Below the pieces are notes generated by a model. It did no database searches. It was given only the letters and a program-made list of their open reading frames with translations, and was not told the DNA's origin. Below, piece by piece: positions 1 to 7,877 of a stretch of DNA of 17,413 nucleotides. Origin of the DNA: Deltaproteobacteria bacterium. GTDB taxonomy: Bacteria > Desulfobacterota > Desulfobacteria > Desulfobacterales > SURF-15. The stretch covers positions 1 through 17,413 of the forward strand of contig JAHEHB010000061.1 of the NCBI GenBank assembly GCA_024644775.1, read 5' to 3'. Both the position numbers and the translations under genes were made by a program. How positions within the stretch are numbered: the stretch's first letter is position 1; each line of letters starts with the position of its first letter.

Positions 1-88
1 TGGCGAGATAAAAGTACAGAGCACTGAGGGCGAGGGCACCACCTTTACCTTATACTTACCCATAACTCCAAAGAAAACAAAAACATAG
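1..88 (+). CDS. Histidine kinase, C-terminal end only (partial)
   Basis: Reading from base 2, the codons give GEIKVQSTEGEGTTFTLYLP, eight more residues and a TAG stop at 86-88. The pattern of a short strand, a small acidic/glycine loop (EGEGTTF) and a final 'TLYLP' strand is the usual end of a HATPase_c domain in sensor histidine kinases. The rest of the gene is outside the window, so its sensor part is unknown. It stops 7 bases before the first receiver gene, so the two are probably co-transcribed and may be cognate partners. This kinase end looks intact, unlike the kinase-like gene at 469-1137. Confidence 0.75.
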   Translation, partial: GEIKVQSTEGEGTTFTLYLPITPKKTKT

Positions 89-95
89 AGAGATC

Positions 96-485
96 ATGAA
101 CCCTATTAAGGTACTGCTGGTGGACGACGAAGAAGATTTTATATCGACGTTAGCAGAACGACTCGAACTGCGAGGCATCAACACTCAGATTGCCACCAGC
201 GGTGAGCGTGCACTCGAAACGATTGAGAAGTCTCCTCCCGATTTGGTGGTACTGGATGTGATGATGCCCGGATTAGGGGGAATCGATGTGCTTCAAAGAA
301 TCAAAACAAAACATACTCAGCTTCCGGTGATCCTGCTCACCGGGCGTGGATCGAAGACACAAGGGGAAGAGGGCATCCGCAAGGGGGCGTTTGATTACTT
401 GATAAAACCCCTAAATATCGATGAGTTGATACAAAAAATACACGACGGCATGAATACCGAAATAAACGATGAAAGAGAACGATAA
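96..485 (+). CDS. Stand-alone receiver-domain response regulator (CheY-like)
   Basis: This 129-residue protein is a single REC domain with no output domain. The acidic pocket is D10/D11, the phospho-acceptor is D54 in 'VVLDVMMPG', the switch Thr is T82 in 'LLTGRG', and the conserved Lys is K104 in 'DYLIKP'. All key residues are present, so it should accept phosphate from a histidine kinase or histidine phosphotransferase. It follows the truncated kinase closely and overlaps the next gene by 17 bases, which suggests translational coupling. Only a weak purine-rich ribosome site (agagag) precedes the ATG. With no DNA-binding or enzymatic domain, it more likely acts by protein-protein contact or as a phosphorelay intermediate than as a transcription factor. 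Confidence 0.93.
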   Translation: MNPIKVLLVDDEEDFISTLAERLELRGINTQIATSGERALETIEKSPPDLVVLDVMMPGLGGIDVLQRIKTKHTQLPVILLTGRGSKTQGEEGIRKGAFDYLIKPLNIDELIQKIHDGMNTEINDERER

Positions 486-1137
486 CAGAGAAATCGCGTT
501 TTTTGGGAAGATCACAGCAGGTATTTCCCATGAGATGCAAAATGTTCTGGCCATTATCAACGAATCTACCGGCCTCATGGAAGACTTTCTGAATATGTCC
601 GGGGACTCTTCTGTTTTGAATCGGAAAAAACTTCAAGATCTCCTGGTTACAACTCAGAAGCAAATACAACGAGGTATCGATATTGCCCATCAGCTGAATC
701 GATTTTCACATGAACCGGATGAAGATATCAGAGCAATCCATTTATCGGATATTACCGGGCATTTCGTTGGACTCGCCCAACGATTTGCCAGACTTCAAAA
801 TGTTGCATTGAAATACTCGGCTTCCGATTTTTCATATAAAATAATCACACGGCCGGTTCTGCTGCTGATGGCCCTGTTTGCAGGATTTGAATGCTGCCTG
901 CATCATATGCCTGATGGCGGCGAAATAACGTTGACTCCGCTGGAAAAAGCCGGGCAACCAGTTATTCACATGGTATGTGAAACCCCTGATTCCCTCCCAT
1001 CTTCTTTCGTCAGGGCACTATCAGAAACCGAAAAATGGGGGGTGTTTCAAAAGCTTGTTGCCGATTTGGGCGGGTCGGCCAAAGAAGATGAGCAGACCCG
1101 CGGGATCTTTATTCATTTTCCAGAAAAGATTCAATAA
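469..1137 (+). CDS. Degenerate histidine kinase / possible histidine phosphotransferase
   Basis: The 222-residue soluble protein starts with a clear DHp H-box, 'ITAGISHEMQNVLAIIN' (residues 15-31), with phospho-acceptor H21. A helical hairpin runs to about residue 80. The C-terminal part can be aligned with HATPase_c ('HHMPDGGEITLT', residues 145-156), but it lacks the N-box Asn, having 'MALFAGFECCLHHMPDGG' where an N-rich helix is expected. The G1 DxGxG motif is replaced by 'CETPDSLP', and the G2 glycines are also mostly lost. ATP binding is therefore doubtful. Known proteins with a DHp plus a degenerate ATPase fold, such as ChpT and Spo0B, act as phosphotransferases between receivers. The gene sits between two intact receivers, which fits that role by inference. 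It has no sensor or membrane part. The start overlaps the upstream receiver gene and no other ATG precedes the H-box. Confidence 0.82.
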   Translation: MKENDNREIAFFGKITAGISHEMQNVLAIINESTGLMEDFLNMSGDSSVLNRKKLQDLLVTTQKQIQRGIDIAHQLNRFSHEPDEDIRAIHLSDITGHFVGLAQRFARLQNVALKYSASDFSYKIITRPVLLLMALFAGFECCLHHMPDGGEITLTPLEKAGQPVIHMVCETPDSLPSSFVRALSETEKWGVFQKLVADLGGSAKEDEQTRGIFIHFPEKIQ

Positions 1138-1157
1138 TTTATTTCTAAGGACGGTTC

Positions 1158-1688
1158 ATGAATATCCGCGTGCTTCTCGTAGATGATGAAAAAACCTTTG
1201 CCGAAATTTTATGTCAGCGTCTCGAACTTAGGGATTTTGACGTCACTTCGGTTTTAAGCGGTGAAGCGGCCGTTGAGATTACTCAGGAAAAAGATTTTGA
1301 TGTGATCCTTTTGGACGTGTTGATGCCGGGAAAGAGCGGGATCGACACGTTGAAGGAAATCATGAAGATTGATCCACTGTCTCACATCATCATGCTTACG
1401 GGTCATGCCCGTGTGGACACGGCCATGGAAGGCATGGAATTGGGAGCATACGATTATCTCATAAAGCCGGCGGAAGTGGACGTTCTGGTAGAAAAGATAA
1501 AACTGGCCTACGGTCACAAGGTCACCCAGAAAGAAAAAACACTACATGCATCGGTTACGAGGGGACCGAAACGCCGGGGTTGGGGTCGGTTGATTTCACC
1601 GGTCCATGATTTTTTTTACAGGGGTCAGCGTTTGAAATCCAAACGGCTTCCCACCGAAGATGCCGATACGGATAAGGACGGACCATAG
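1158..1688 (+). CDS. Receiver-domain response regulator with basic C-terminal tail
   Basis: The 176-residue protein has an intact REC domain at about residues 1-120: acidic pair D9/D10, phospho-acceptor D53 in 'ILLDVLMPG', switch T81 in 'MLTGHA', and K103 in 'DYLIKP'. A tail of about 55 residues follows, rich in Arg and Lys ('RGPKRRGWGRLI', 'RGQRLKSKRLP') and ending in an acidic stretch ('TEDADTDKDG'). The tail resembles no DNA-binding fold I recognise. It could be a docking segment for a partner or for membrane phospholipid, which is inference. A ribosome site (aagga, 1147-1151) lies 6 bases before the ATG. The gene follows the kinase-like gene by 20 bases and precedes the pseudo-receiver by 5 bases, with which it shares 'GMELGA(Y/F)DY', so tandem duplication is likely. 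Confidence 0.92.
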   Translation: MNIRVLLVDDEKTFAEILCQRLELRDFDVTSVLSGEAAVEITQEKDFDVILLDVLMPGKSGIDTLKEIMKIDPLSHIIMLTGHARVDTAMEGMELGAYDYLIKPAEVDVLVEKIKLAYGHKVTQKEKTLHASVTRGPKRRGWGRLISPVHDFFYRGQRLKSKRLPTEDADTDKDGP

Positions 1689-1693
1689 AAACG

Positions 1694-2107
1694 ATGGATA
1701 ACGTTGCCGTTTTGCTCGTTGATGATGAATCTGAAGAGAATATTTCTCTTGAGACGAAATTAACCCGGCAAGGAATGTATATCCGTAGAGTTTCCACAGA
1801 AAAGGGCGTGCTGTCGGAAATTGCGAAAAAACAGATCGATGTGGTCGTTCTCAATAACATGCTGACGGGATTGAACGGTTTTGAAACGCTGAGGCGAATC
1901 AAAGAGATGGATCCGTTGGTGGAGGTCATTCTGTTCGCGGATCGAGCAGATTTATCCCTGGCGATACGGGGCATGGAGCTCGGTGCGTTTGATTATATTT
2001 TAAAGTCCATAAGCACGGAAGAACTTGTTTATAAATTAACGGATGCGTATAGAAGAAAATCACTCCAGGAGGAGAAAATAAAGAATTTAAAGAAAACATT
2101 TGATTAG
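1694..2107 (+). CDS. Pseudo-receiver (response regulator lacking the phospho-acceptor Asp)
   Basis: The 137-residue protein is a REC-fold domain by overall pattern: 'VAVLLVDDE' at the start, 'GFETLRRIKEMDPLVEVIL' in the middle, and 'GMELGAFDYILK' near the end. The phosphorylation site reads 'VVVLNNMLTGLNG', so Asn54 replaces the acceptor Asp and Thr replaces the usual Pro after it. The switch Thr is Ala82 ('LFADRA'), and the cis-Pro after the conserved Lys is Ser ('ILKSIS'). The acidic pair D10/D11 and Lys remain. Such a domain should not be phosphorylated in the usual way. It may be locked in one conformation and work as an adaptor or decoy. It ends in a charged, probably helical tail (about residues 118-137). 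The reading frame is full length, so it is a maintained variant and not an obvious pseudogene. Confidence 0.9.
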   Translation: MDNVAVLLVDDESEENISLETKLTRQGMYIRRVSTEKGVLSEIAKKQIDVVVLNNMLTGLNGFETLRRIKEMDPLVEVILFADRADLSLAIRGMELGAFDYILKSISTEELVYKLTDAYRRKSLQEEKIKNLKKTFD

Positions 2108-2159
2108 AAGATGAATTGACTTTTTTAAATAGGATTGTCGGAAGAGGAGTTGAATAGAA

Positions 2160-3443
2160 ATGAATTTTTTCAGACAGTGGGGAAAATTCATGATGGAAGG
2201 TGCCAAAGCACACGCCGGATGGGAACTTGAAATATCCAACAATATCCTTCGCAACCCAAAGCGGTTAATACTTCTCGGGCTGCTGTTGCTCCCAATTCTG
2301 ATTGGGGGGTTTACCTTTGCTGATGAGGTTAACGGGGCGTTGCCTGAATTGCTTGGCGGTAAAAAGGCATACAGCCCGGCGTTTTATAGCACCGGCATCT
2401 TTATCGTATCAATTTTTATCGGTTTGGGAGCCGGACTCATTACGGGTTGTATCGGTGCGGGCGGTGGATTCATCATTGCACCGGCGTTGATGAGCGCAGG
2501 TATTAAAGGGATATTAGCGGTTGGAACGGACCTGTTTCACATTTTTGCTAAGGCGATTATGGGAAGTGTGATTCACCGAAAACTGGGAAACGTATCAGCT
2601 GCACTTGCCGCTGTTTTTTTGATCGGGGCGATTATCGGTGCGACTGCCGGTGGGGTGATCAATCGCCTACTCTATGAAATTAACCCGGTGCTGAGCGATG
2701 CCTTTATTTCGACGGTCTATTCTTTTATGCTCGGATTTTTGGGCCTGTACGCGCTGATCGACTTTCTCAAGGCCAGAAAAACCGCCGATATCGGTGATGC
2801 CCATGGAGGTAAGGCCGAAGGGGCCGACATGAGAAACCTTGCCAGAAAACTTCAATCGTTAAAAATCGCGCCCATGATAACATTCGACCACGGGTTGACC
2901 CCCGGGGGACGAAGCATTTCCTGGGTGTTTCTGGTACTCAGCGGTGCTCTGGTGGGGTTTGCAGCCGGCATCATGGGAGTTGGGGGCGGTTTTTTGACCT
3001 TTCCCATCTTTGTTTATGTGCTGGGGGTTTCTTCCATGACAACGGTGGGTACGGACATTTTCCAGATTATTTTTACCGCAGGATATGCATCCGTAAGCCA
3101 ATACGCCATATACGGTTTTATCTTCTATACGCTGGCCATGGGGATGCTGTTGGGTTCTTTGCTGGGTATTCAGATCGGAGCCTTGGTCACCAAGGTCGTG
3201 CCGGGCATCACCATTCGAGGGTTTTATGCCATGGCGGTTCTTGCCGGATTTGTAAACCGGATCTTCTCGTTGCCTTCCAAACTGGCAGCCATCGAAATCA
3301 TACCACTGCCAAAAACAGCCGGAACCGTTCTGGATACCATCGGGATTTGGGCATTTTTTGTCGTCATCGGCGGGTTCTCGGTCTGGGTGATCGGTACCTT
3401 TTTTAAGAACTTACGTCTGCTGAAAGACGGGGGGGTGTCCTGA
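2160..3443 (+). CDS. TauE/SafE (TSUP) family permease
   Basis: This 427-residue polytopic membrane protein shows the internal duplication of the TauE/SafE family. The signature is repeated as 'GCIGAGGGFIIAPAL' (residues 96-110) with 'VGTDLF' (121-126), and as 'GIMGVGGGFLTFPIF' (270-284) with 'VGTDIF' (296-301). Helices are visible at about 35-54, 77-103, 145-170, 182-204, 254-285 and further on, with a hydrophilic loop of about 45 residues (205-250) between the halves. An N-terminal segment of about 35 residues precedes helix 1, and the protein is longer than the typical 250-residue family member. Family members export sulfite or sulfoacetate or move other organosulfur anions. The substrate cannot be read from the sequence, but sulfite or a related anion is plausible in a sulfur-metabolising host. 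It has a purine-rich ribosome site (gaggag, 2144-2149) and overlaps the next gene by one base. Confidence 0.88.
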   Translation: MNFFRQWGKFMMEGAKAHAGWELEISNNILRNPKRLILLGLLLLPILIGGFTFADEVNGALPELLGGKKAYSPAFYSTGIFIVSIFIGLGAGLITGCIGAGGGFIIAPALMSAGIKGILAVGTDLFHIFAKAIMGSVIHRKLGNVSAALAAVFLIGAIIGATAGGVINRLLYEINPVLSDAFISTVYSFMLGFLGLYALIDFLKARKTADIGDAHGGKAEGADMRNLARKLQSLKIAPMITFDHGLTPGGRSISWVFLVLSGALVGFAAGIMGVGGGFLTFPIFVYVLGVSSMTTVGTDIFQIIFTAGYASVSQYAIYGFIFYTLAMGMLLGSLLGIQIGALVTKVVPGITIRGFYAMAVLAGFVNRIFSLPSKLAAIEIIPLPKTAGTVLDTIGIWAFFVVIGGFSVWVIGTFFKNLRLLKDGGVS

Positions 3444-4129
3444 TGATTGCGAGTCGAAAAGAGTTTTACGGCGGTATGGGTCTATTCGGCGGTTTTATCG
3501 TGATTTTCATTATGATGTTTATGCCGATTTTCGGCGGTAAGAACGCACTCGATTATTTGGATTCCCTCTATAATTCAATTTCGAAGGGATCCGCATACTA
3601 CATACCCAAGGTCCGGGAGGAAACCGACAAGTTTGGGGGGACTTCCATTCAGGTAACCCTTCCCATGACGAGTGGAATCCAAGCAGATCAGACGGCGGCT
3701 TTATTCAAGCAAAGTCGTGCATCTGTTGAGATCTCCGACGACAGGCTTCAAATTGCCGGCGATTTAGGCAAAATACTTGAAAACAGCCTCACGGATGCAG
3801 ATGTTATGTACCACAACGACGGCCGTAAACTATCAGAAAAATACGGCTACCCTGAAAGACAGGTAATGTTTAACTGGTGGAAAGCCCTGCAGGGCATGGA
3901 TAAAGTTCTAAAGAAACAAAAACAATTTGGAGCCGCCCAAGCAGTTGACCTGGTTGGCAAAAAAGCCATTGAAACGGCTTATAATTATTACGGCATCGAA
4001 CCCCAAAAAATCTCCGATCGGTTCGGCATTGTTATGTTTTCCCTCTTTTTTTATGTTGTCTATACACTTTGGTACGGATTTGCCATTCTCTTTATGTTCG
4101 AAGGATGGGGGTTAAGACTGGGGCACTAG
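3443..4129 (+). CDS. Two-helix membrane protein of unknown function
   Basis: I do not recognise this 228-residue protein. One hydrophobic helix lies near the N-terminus (about residues 12-32) and one near the C-terminus (about 197-221). Between them is a soluble region of about 165 residues with no obvious repeats, no conserved Cys or His cluster, and several aromatic residues ('[10 protein letters not shown]'). The soluble domain would lie on one side of the membrane. The start overlaps the TauE/SafE stop (TGATG), so translation is probably coupled one-to-one with the permease. Accessory subunit or regulator of that transporter is the simplest inference. The next gene begins 13 bases later. 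The extramembrane domain could receive a signal from the phosphotransfer proteins encoded around it, but nothing in the sequence proves this. Confidence 0.75.
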   Translation: MIASRKEFYGGMGLFGGFIVIFIMMFMPIFGGKNALDYLDSLYNSISKGSAYYIPKVREETDKFGGTSIQVTLPMTSGIQADQTAALFKQSRASVEISDDRLQIAGDLGKILENSLTDADVMYHNDGRKLSEKYGYPERQVMFNWWKALQGMDKVLKKQKQFGAAQAVDLVGKKAIETAYNYYGIEPQKISDRFGIVMFSLFFYVVYTLWYGFAILFMFEGWGLRLGH

Positions 4130-4142
4130 GTGCCTGGAACCA

Positions 4143-6737
4143 ATGTCTTTCATGATTCAGTTTCTCAAAAATATGCTGTTTAAACGCAAAGGCAGTACCG
4201 CTACCGATGTCGATGCACTTCGAATCGAGTTTAAATCCCGCTATCATAATTTTAAGCTTCTATTAAACGCGAACAACAACGCGCTTGAGGTAATGGCGGG
4301 TATGGAGAAGGCCCTTCAAGGAACGGAGCCGTTTGGGATGAGTTTTGTCAGAGCCGGCGTAACGACTGTATCCGTAGAAGTCTTTCGAATGATTCGTAAT
4401 CTTGATGAGCTTACCCCCGGGAGATATCGTGCTTTGTTTGAAGCCTTTCAGGGTATCGAGCAGCGCATCCATCAGTTGCTTACCGCACCGACACCGATTG
4501 ACGATGAGCGTCTGGTTATTCCGCTCGCCGAAACTGGAAAGGAGATGGCAGATCTTGTGGGCACCAAAATGGCCAATCTCGGTGAGATTCGAAATCGGTT
4601 TGGAATTCGTATCCCTGAGGGATTTGTCATCACTTCGGTGGCTTATCAACGGTTTTTCGAACACAATCGTCTTCAGACCGAAATCGATAAACGATTCCAA
4701 TCCACCGATTTTAAGGACATCGATGCACTCTATCGATTGAGTACGGAAATTCAGGCGTTAATTTTGAGCTCTGAAATACCACAGGATTTAAATGATGCCA
4801 TTCTGTCGTCATATCAAGAGCTTGAAATGCAAACGGAAGAGGACGTACCGGTCGCATTACGAAGCAGCGCGTTGGGAGAAGATGTGACCGGAACTTCCTT
4901 CGCCGGGTTGTATCATTCCGAATTGAATGTTTACACCGATCGTATACTTCCGACATACAAAGCGGTGGTCGCCAGCAAATATGGGCTCTCCGCCATTACA
5001 TACCGACACAATCGGGGGATAAAAGACGAAGATATCTTGATGTGTGTTGGATGCTTGGCGATGATAAAGGCTCAAGTCGGTGGTGTTGTCTATACCCACG
5101 ATCCGGTGGATCCGAATATCGATGCTATCTTTATCAACTGCGCCTGGGGATTGCCGAAGTCGGTGGTCGATGGCAGCTCCACGAGTGATATGCTGGTGAT
5201 TTCAAAGGAAAGCCCGGTTAAAATTATCGATAAACAAATCCATGTGAAAGATCAACAATTGATTTGCCATCCTCAAGCGGGGGTCGGTTTTGCCGACGTG
5301 GATCAAAATTTAAAGTCACTGCCCTGCATCGATTTACAGCGGACCTGTGAACTCGCCGAGACCTCCATAAAGTTGGAGCGATATTTTCAAACCCCCCAGG
5401 ATGTGGAATGGGCTGTCGACACGGATGGCACGCTTTATATTTTGCAATGCCGTCCCATGCAGATTTCCTCACCGGCGCCGGAAGCACTGCCGCCATCAAA
5501 AGAAATGGGTAGGCAACAAACGGCGCTGATTTCAGGGGGCATTACCGCAAATCCGGGAGCTGCATCCGGTCCGGTGTTCAAGATTGCAAAAGGAGTCGAT
5601 ATTCCCCGGTTTCCCGAAGGAGCGGTTCTGGTAACCCGACAGGCGCTTCCCAGATGGGCCCCGCTTTTGAATCGTGCGGTGGCGGTGATTACGGAAACTG
5701 GCGGTTTTGCAGGGCATCTTGCCACGGTTTCCAGAGAATTTGGAGTTCCGGCTCTATTTGGAGTAAAAGGTATCATGGCAACGGTTCAAAATGGCCAGGA
5801 AGTGACTGTGGCGGCAACGCAGCAAGCGGTATATGAGGGGCGTGTCTCATCTGAGGCTGGTACCGTCAGGAAAAAAAATCTTATGGAGGGAAGTCCCGTT
5901 TATCATACCCTTCAAGAAATCAGTCGCCATATTGTGCCCCTCAACCTGCTGAACCCGGATTCTCCGCAATTTCATCCGAAAAACTGCCAAACCCTCCATG
6001 ACATCACCCGGTTTGTTCATGAAAAATCCGTGCAGGAGATGTTTAATTTCGGAAAGGAACATAATTTTTCGGAACGATCCAGCAAGCAATTGGTTGTCGA
6101 AGTGCCGATGCAGTGGTGGGTGTTGAATTTAGACGATGGATACAAAGAAGAGGTGGAAGGTCAGTATGTCCACCTGGACAATATCGTTTCCCAGCCGATG
6201 CTGGCGCTTTGGGAGGGGATAACGGCCTTGCCCTGGGAAGGGCCGCCGGCCATCGACGGGAAGGGTTTAATGTCGGTGATGTTTCAGGCGACGACCAATC
6301 CGGCCCTGACCATGGGTGTGCGATCCCGATATGCGGATCGAAACTATTTTATGATTTCCAAGAATTTCTGCAACCTCATGTCGCGACTCGGGTTCCATTT
6401 TTCAACGGTCGAAACGATGGTCAGTGAACGATCTACAGAAAACTATATCAATTTTCAGTACAAAGGCGGTGCGGCGGATTTTCAAAGGCGCGTAAAACGG
6501 GTGCTGTTTGTTCGGGATATACTGGAAGCATATGACTTTAAAGTGGATATCAAAGAAGATACATTGATTGCCCGGCTAGAAGATTACGATGTGGAGACCA
6601 TGAAGATTCACTTAAAGATACTCGGTTATTTGACGATCCACACCCGGCAGCTGGATATGATCATGTCAAACGCTGCTTCGGTCGATCACTACCGATCCAA
6701 GATATTTGAGGATATTAAAAAGATTTTACAGACATAA
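4143..6737 (+). CDS. PEP-synthase-like phosphotransfer protein lacking the PEP-binding barrel
   Basis: The 864-residue protein has four parts. Residues 1-130 are helical with no recognised family. Residues about 137-445 are a PPDK_N / PEP-synthase ATP-binding domain, with '[17 protein letters not shown]', 'IPEGFVIT', '[19 protein letters not shown]' (R240), 'VEWAVDTDG' (E422) and 'YILQCRPMQ' (R437). Residues about 465-570 are the swivelling phospho-histidine domain; the catalytic site reads '[18 protein letters not shown]', with H525 in the expected place. The last 285 residues do not resemble the PEP-utilising TIM barrel and contain '[15 protein letters not shown]' (614-628) and '[18 protein letters not shown]'. 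PEP synthase uses ATP to phosphorylate His and then pyruvate in the barrel. Here the acceptor must differ: another small molecule, or a protein. Rifampin phosphotransferase shows that this ATP-grasp/His module can be reused. The gene lies between the membrane protein and uspA in the same run. Confidence 0.85.
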   Translation: MSFMIQFLKNMLFKRKGSTATDVDALRIEFKSRYHNFKLLLNANNNALEVMAGMEKALQGTEPFGMSFVRAGVTTVSVEVFRMIRNLDELTPGRYRALFEAFQGIEQRIHQLLTAPTPIDDERLVIPLAETGKEMADLVGTKMANLGEIRNRFGIRIPEGFVITSVAYQRFFEHNRLQTEIDKRFQSTDFKDIDALYRLSTEIQALILSSEIPQDLNDAILSSYQELEMQTEEDVPVALRSSALGEDVTGTSFAGLYHSELNVYTDRILPTYKAVVASKYGLSAITYRHNRGIKDEDILMCVGCLAMIKAQVGGVVYTHDPVDPNIDAIFINCAWGLPKSVVDGSSTSDMLVISKESPVKIIDKQIHVKDQQLICHPQAGVGFADVDQNLKSLPCIDLQRTCELAETSIKLERYFQTPQDVEWAVDTDGTLYILQCRPMQISSPAPEALPPSKEMGRQQTALISGGITANPGAASGPVFKIAKGVDIPRFPEGAVLVTRQALPRWAPLLNRAVAVITETGGFAGHLATVSREFGVPALFGVKGIMATVQNGQEVTVAATQQAVYEGRVSSEAGTVRKKNLMEGSPVYHTLQEISRHIVPLNLLNPDSPQFHPKNCQTLHDITRFVHEKSVQEMFNFGKEHNFSERSSKQLVVEVPMQWWVLNLDDGYKEEVEGQYVHLDNIVSQPMLALWEGITALPWEGPPAIDGKGLMSVMFQATTNPALTMGVRSRYADRNYFMISKNFCNLMSRLGFHFSTVETMVSERSTENYINFQYKGGAADFQRRVKRVLFVRDILEAYDFKVDIKEDTLIARLEDYDVETMKIHLKILGYLTIHTRQLDMIMSNAASVDHYRSKIFEDIKKILQT

Positions 6738-6750
6738 GGAGACAACGCAT

Positions 6751-7203
6751 ATGACGGCGGAACAAACGGCATGCCCGTTAACCAAAGGCGAGAGAATACT
6801 GGTTGCGGTGGATGGATCCAGCAATAGCGACTTTGCAGTGGCCCAGGCGCTGAGTATGGCGACAACCTGTAACAGTCGATTATTTGCCATCACCGTTGTG
6901 GATATCTACCCATTCTATATGGAAGGAGCGCCTGGTGTAAAAGAAAAAGCAGAAAAAGAAGCGAGAAATATTCTCAGGAATGTGGAGGAAAAAGCAAAAG
7001 AAGCAAATATTTCCTGTGAGACCATTCTTCGTGTGGGTCATCAGCCCCATGAATTTATCGTTAAAGATGCAAAGGAGAAAAACATCGACCTGATTGTCAT
7101 GGGAACCCACGGTCGGACGGGCCTAAAAAAACTTGTCATGGGAAGTGTGGCCCAGAGAGTCATCGGCTATACGCCGTGTCCGGTAATGGTCGTGCCTGGA
7201 TAG
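6751..7203 (+). CDS. Universal stress protein, UspA family
   Basis: The protein has 150 residues from the chosen ATG, which follows an 'aaggag' ribosome site (6737-6742) by 8 bases. An upstream in-frame start at 6706 would add 15 residues read from the end of the preceding gene and is unlikely. The N-terminal strand 'ILVAVDGSSNSDFAVAQAL' and the C-terminal nucleotide motif 'GTHGRTGLKKLVMGSVA' match the G-x2-G-x9-G-S pattern of ATP-binding Usp proteins. It therefore probably binds ATP and dimerises in the cytoplasm. It begins just after the stop of the phosphotransfer protein and closes the run of co-directional genes. Usp domains are often linked to transporters and can gate or sense nucleotide state; a link to the permease here is inference. 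Confidence 0.92.
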   Translation: MTAEQTACPLTKGERILVAVDGSSNSDFAVAQALSMATTCNSRLFAITVVDIYPFYMEGAPGVKEKAEKEARNILRNVEEKAKEANISCETILRVGHQPHEFIVKDAKEKNIDLIVMGTHGRTGLKKLVMGSVAQRVIGYTPCPVMVVPG

Positions 7204-7226
7204 ATAGTTGTGATAGGTTCAATAAA

Positions 7227-7290
7227 AAAGACTTCGATTCTTTACCTACTCTGTTGACAAATTAAGCTGATTGAGTTACTGGAAGTCTTT
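7227..7290. repeat. Short inverted repeat around the uspA/receiver gap
   Basis: AAAGACTTC at 7227-7235 is matched by its complement GAAGTCTTT at 7282-7290, separated by 46 bases that include the TTGACA at 7254. The spacing is too wide for a terminator. It could be a pair of operator half-sites flanking a promoter, or chance. Confidence 0.35.
7254..7282 (+). promoter_or_regulatory. Possible sigma-70-type promoter for the fourth receiver gene
   Basis: The 181-base gap after uspA contains a perfect -35 hexamer TTGACA at 7254-7259. A poor -10 (TACTGG) follows at 17-base spacing. No strong terminator for the upstream genes is visible, so this may be an internal promoter. Confidence is low because the -10 is weak. 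Confidence 0.3.
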
Positions 7291-7384
7291 AAAATAACTG
7301 ATTTTTCGGAAGACAAATGAATCGTTTTTAGTTTAACGCGAAATAAAACGTCGGTGGCAGGTGACTCAAAGAAAGGAGTCGTGC

Positions 7385-7870
7385 ATGAAGAAAAACATAA
7401 ATAAGGTAAATGTCCTTTTAGTGGACGATGAAGAAGAATTCGTAAAGGCGCTATCGGAGCGGATACAAATGCGGGACCACGGTTCAGAGATTGCTTTTGA
7501 CGGAAAACAAGCCTTAAAGAAAATCGAAGATAAGCGTCCCGATGTAATGGTTTTAGATCTTAAAATGCCGGGGATGGATGGCTTAGAGGTCCTTCGTCAT
7601 GTGAAAAAAATATATCCTGGACTTCCCGTGATCATTCTATCGGGCCACGGTACCGAAAAGGACGAAAAAGAAGCCCTTCGCTTGGGCGCATTCCAGTATC
7701 TCAAGAAACCGGTAAAAATCGAAACACTTCTAAAGCACGTCAACAATGCCTATAAAAGTAAAATCGAAAAACCGATGGCTGCAGCCGCGTTTGCCGAGGC
7801 TGGCGAGTTTACGACCGCCAAGGACATCCTATATGATGAAAATAACGAGACTGAACCGACGGGAAAATAG
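7385..7870 (+). CDS. Stand-alone receiver-domain response regulator
   Basis: The protein has 161 residues from the ATG at 7385, which follows a good ribosome site (aaaggag, 7372-7378). A GTG at 7361 upstream would add eight residues and overlap that site, so it is rejected. The REC domain has D14/D15, phospho-acceptor D58 in 'MVLDLKMPG', S86 in the switch position ('ILSGHG') and K108 ('YLKKPV'). Ser for Thr is common and functional. A tail of about 35 residues, Ala/Glu rich, has no recognised fold. The stop is followed 7 bases later by the hydroxy-acid oxidase start, so the two are probably co-expressed. It is the fourth receiver in the window and again lacks an output domain. Confidence 0.92.
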   Translation: MKKNINKVNVLLVDDEEEFVKALSERIQMRDHGSEIAFDGKQALKKIEDKRPDVMVLDLKMPGMDGLEVLRHVKKIYPGLPVIILSGHGTEKDEKEALRLGAFQYLKKPVKIETLLKHVNNAYKSKIEKPMAAAAFAEAGEFTTAKDILYDENNETEPTGK

Positions 7871-7877
7871 CATCAAT

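Noticed and set aside
6113..6427. 104-codon open frame on the + strand
   Set aside because: It is inside the 864-aa protein gene in another frame, Gly/Arg rich and without motif or ribosome site.
6706..6750. Upstream start for the UspA gene
   Set aside because: The extra 15 residues overlap the end of the preceding gene, and a good ribosome site sits directly before the ATG at 6751.
7746..7877. Upstream extension of the hydroxy-acid oxidase by 44 codons
   Set aside because: It overlaps the receiver gene in another frame, is Arg/Pro rich and lies before the point where family similarity starts.
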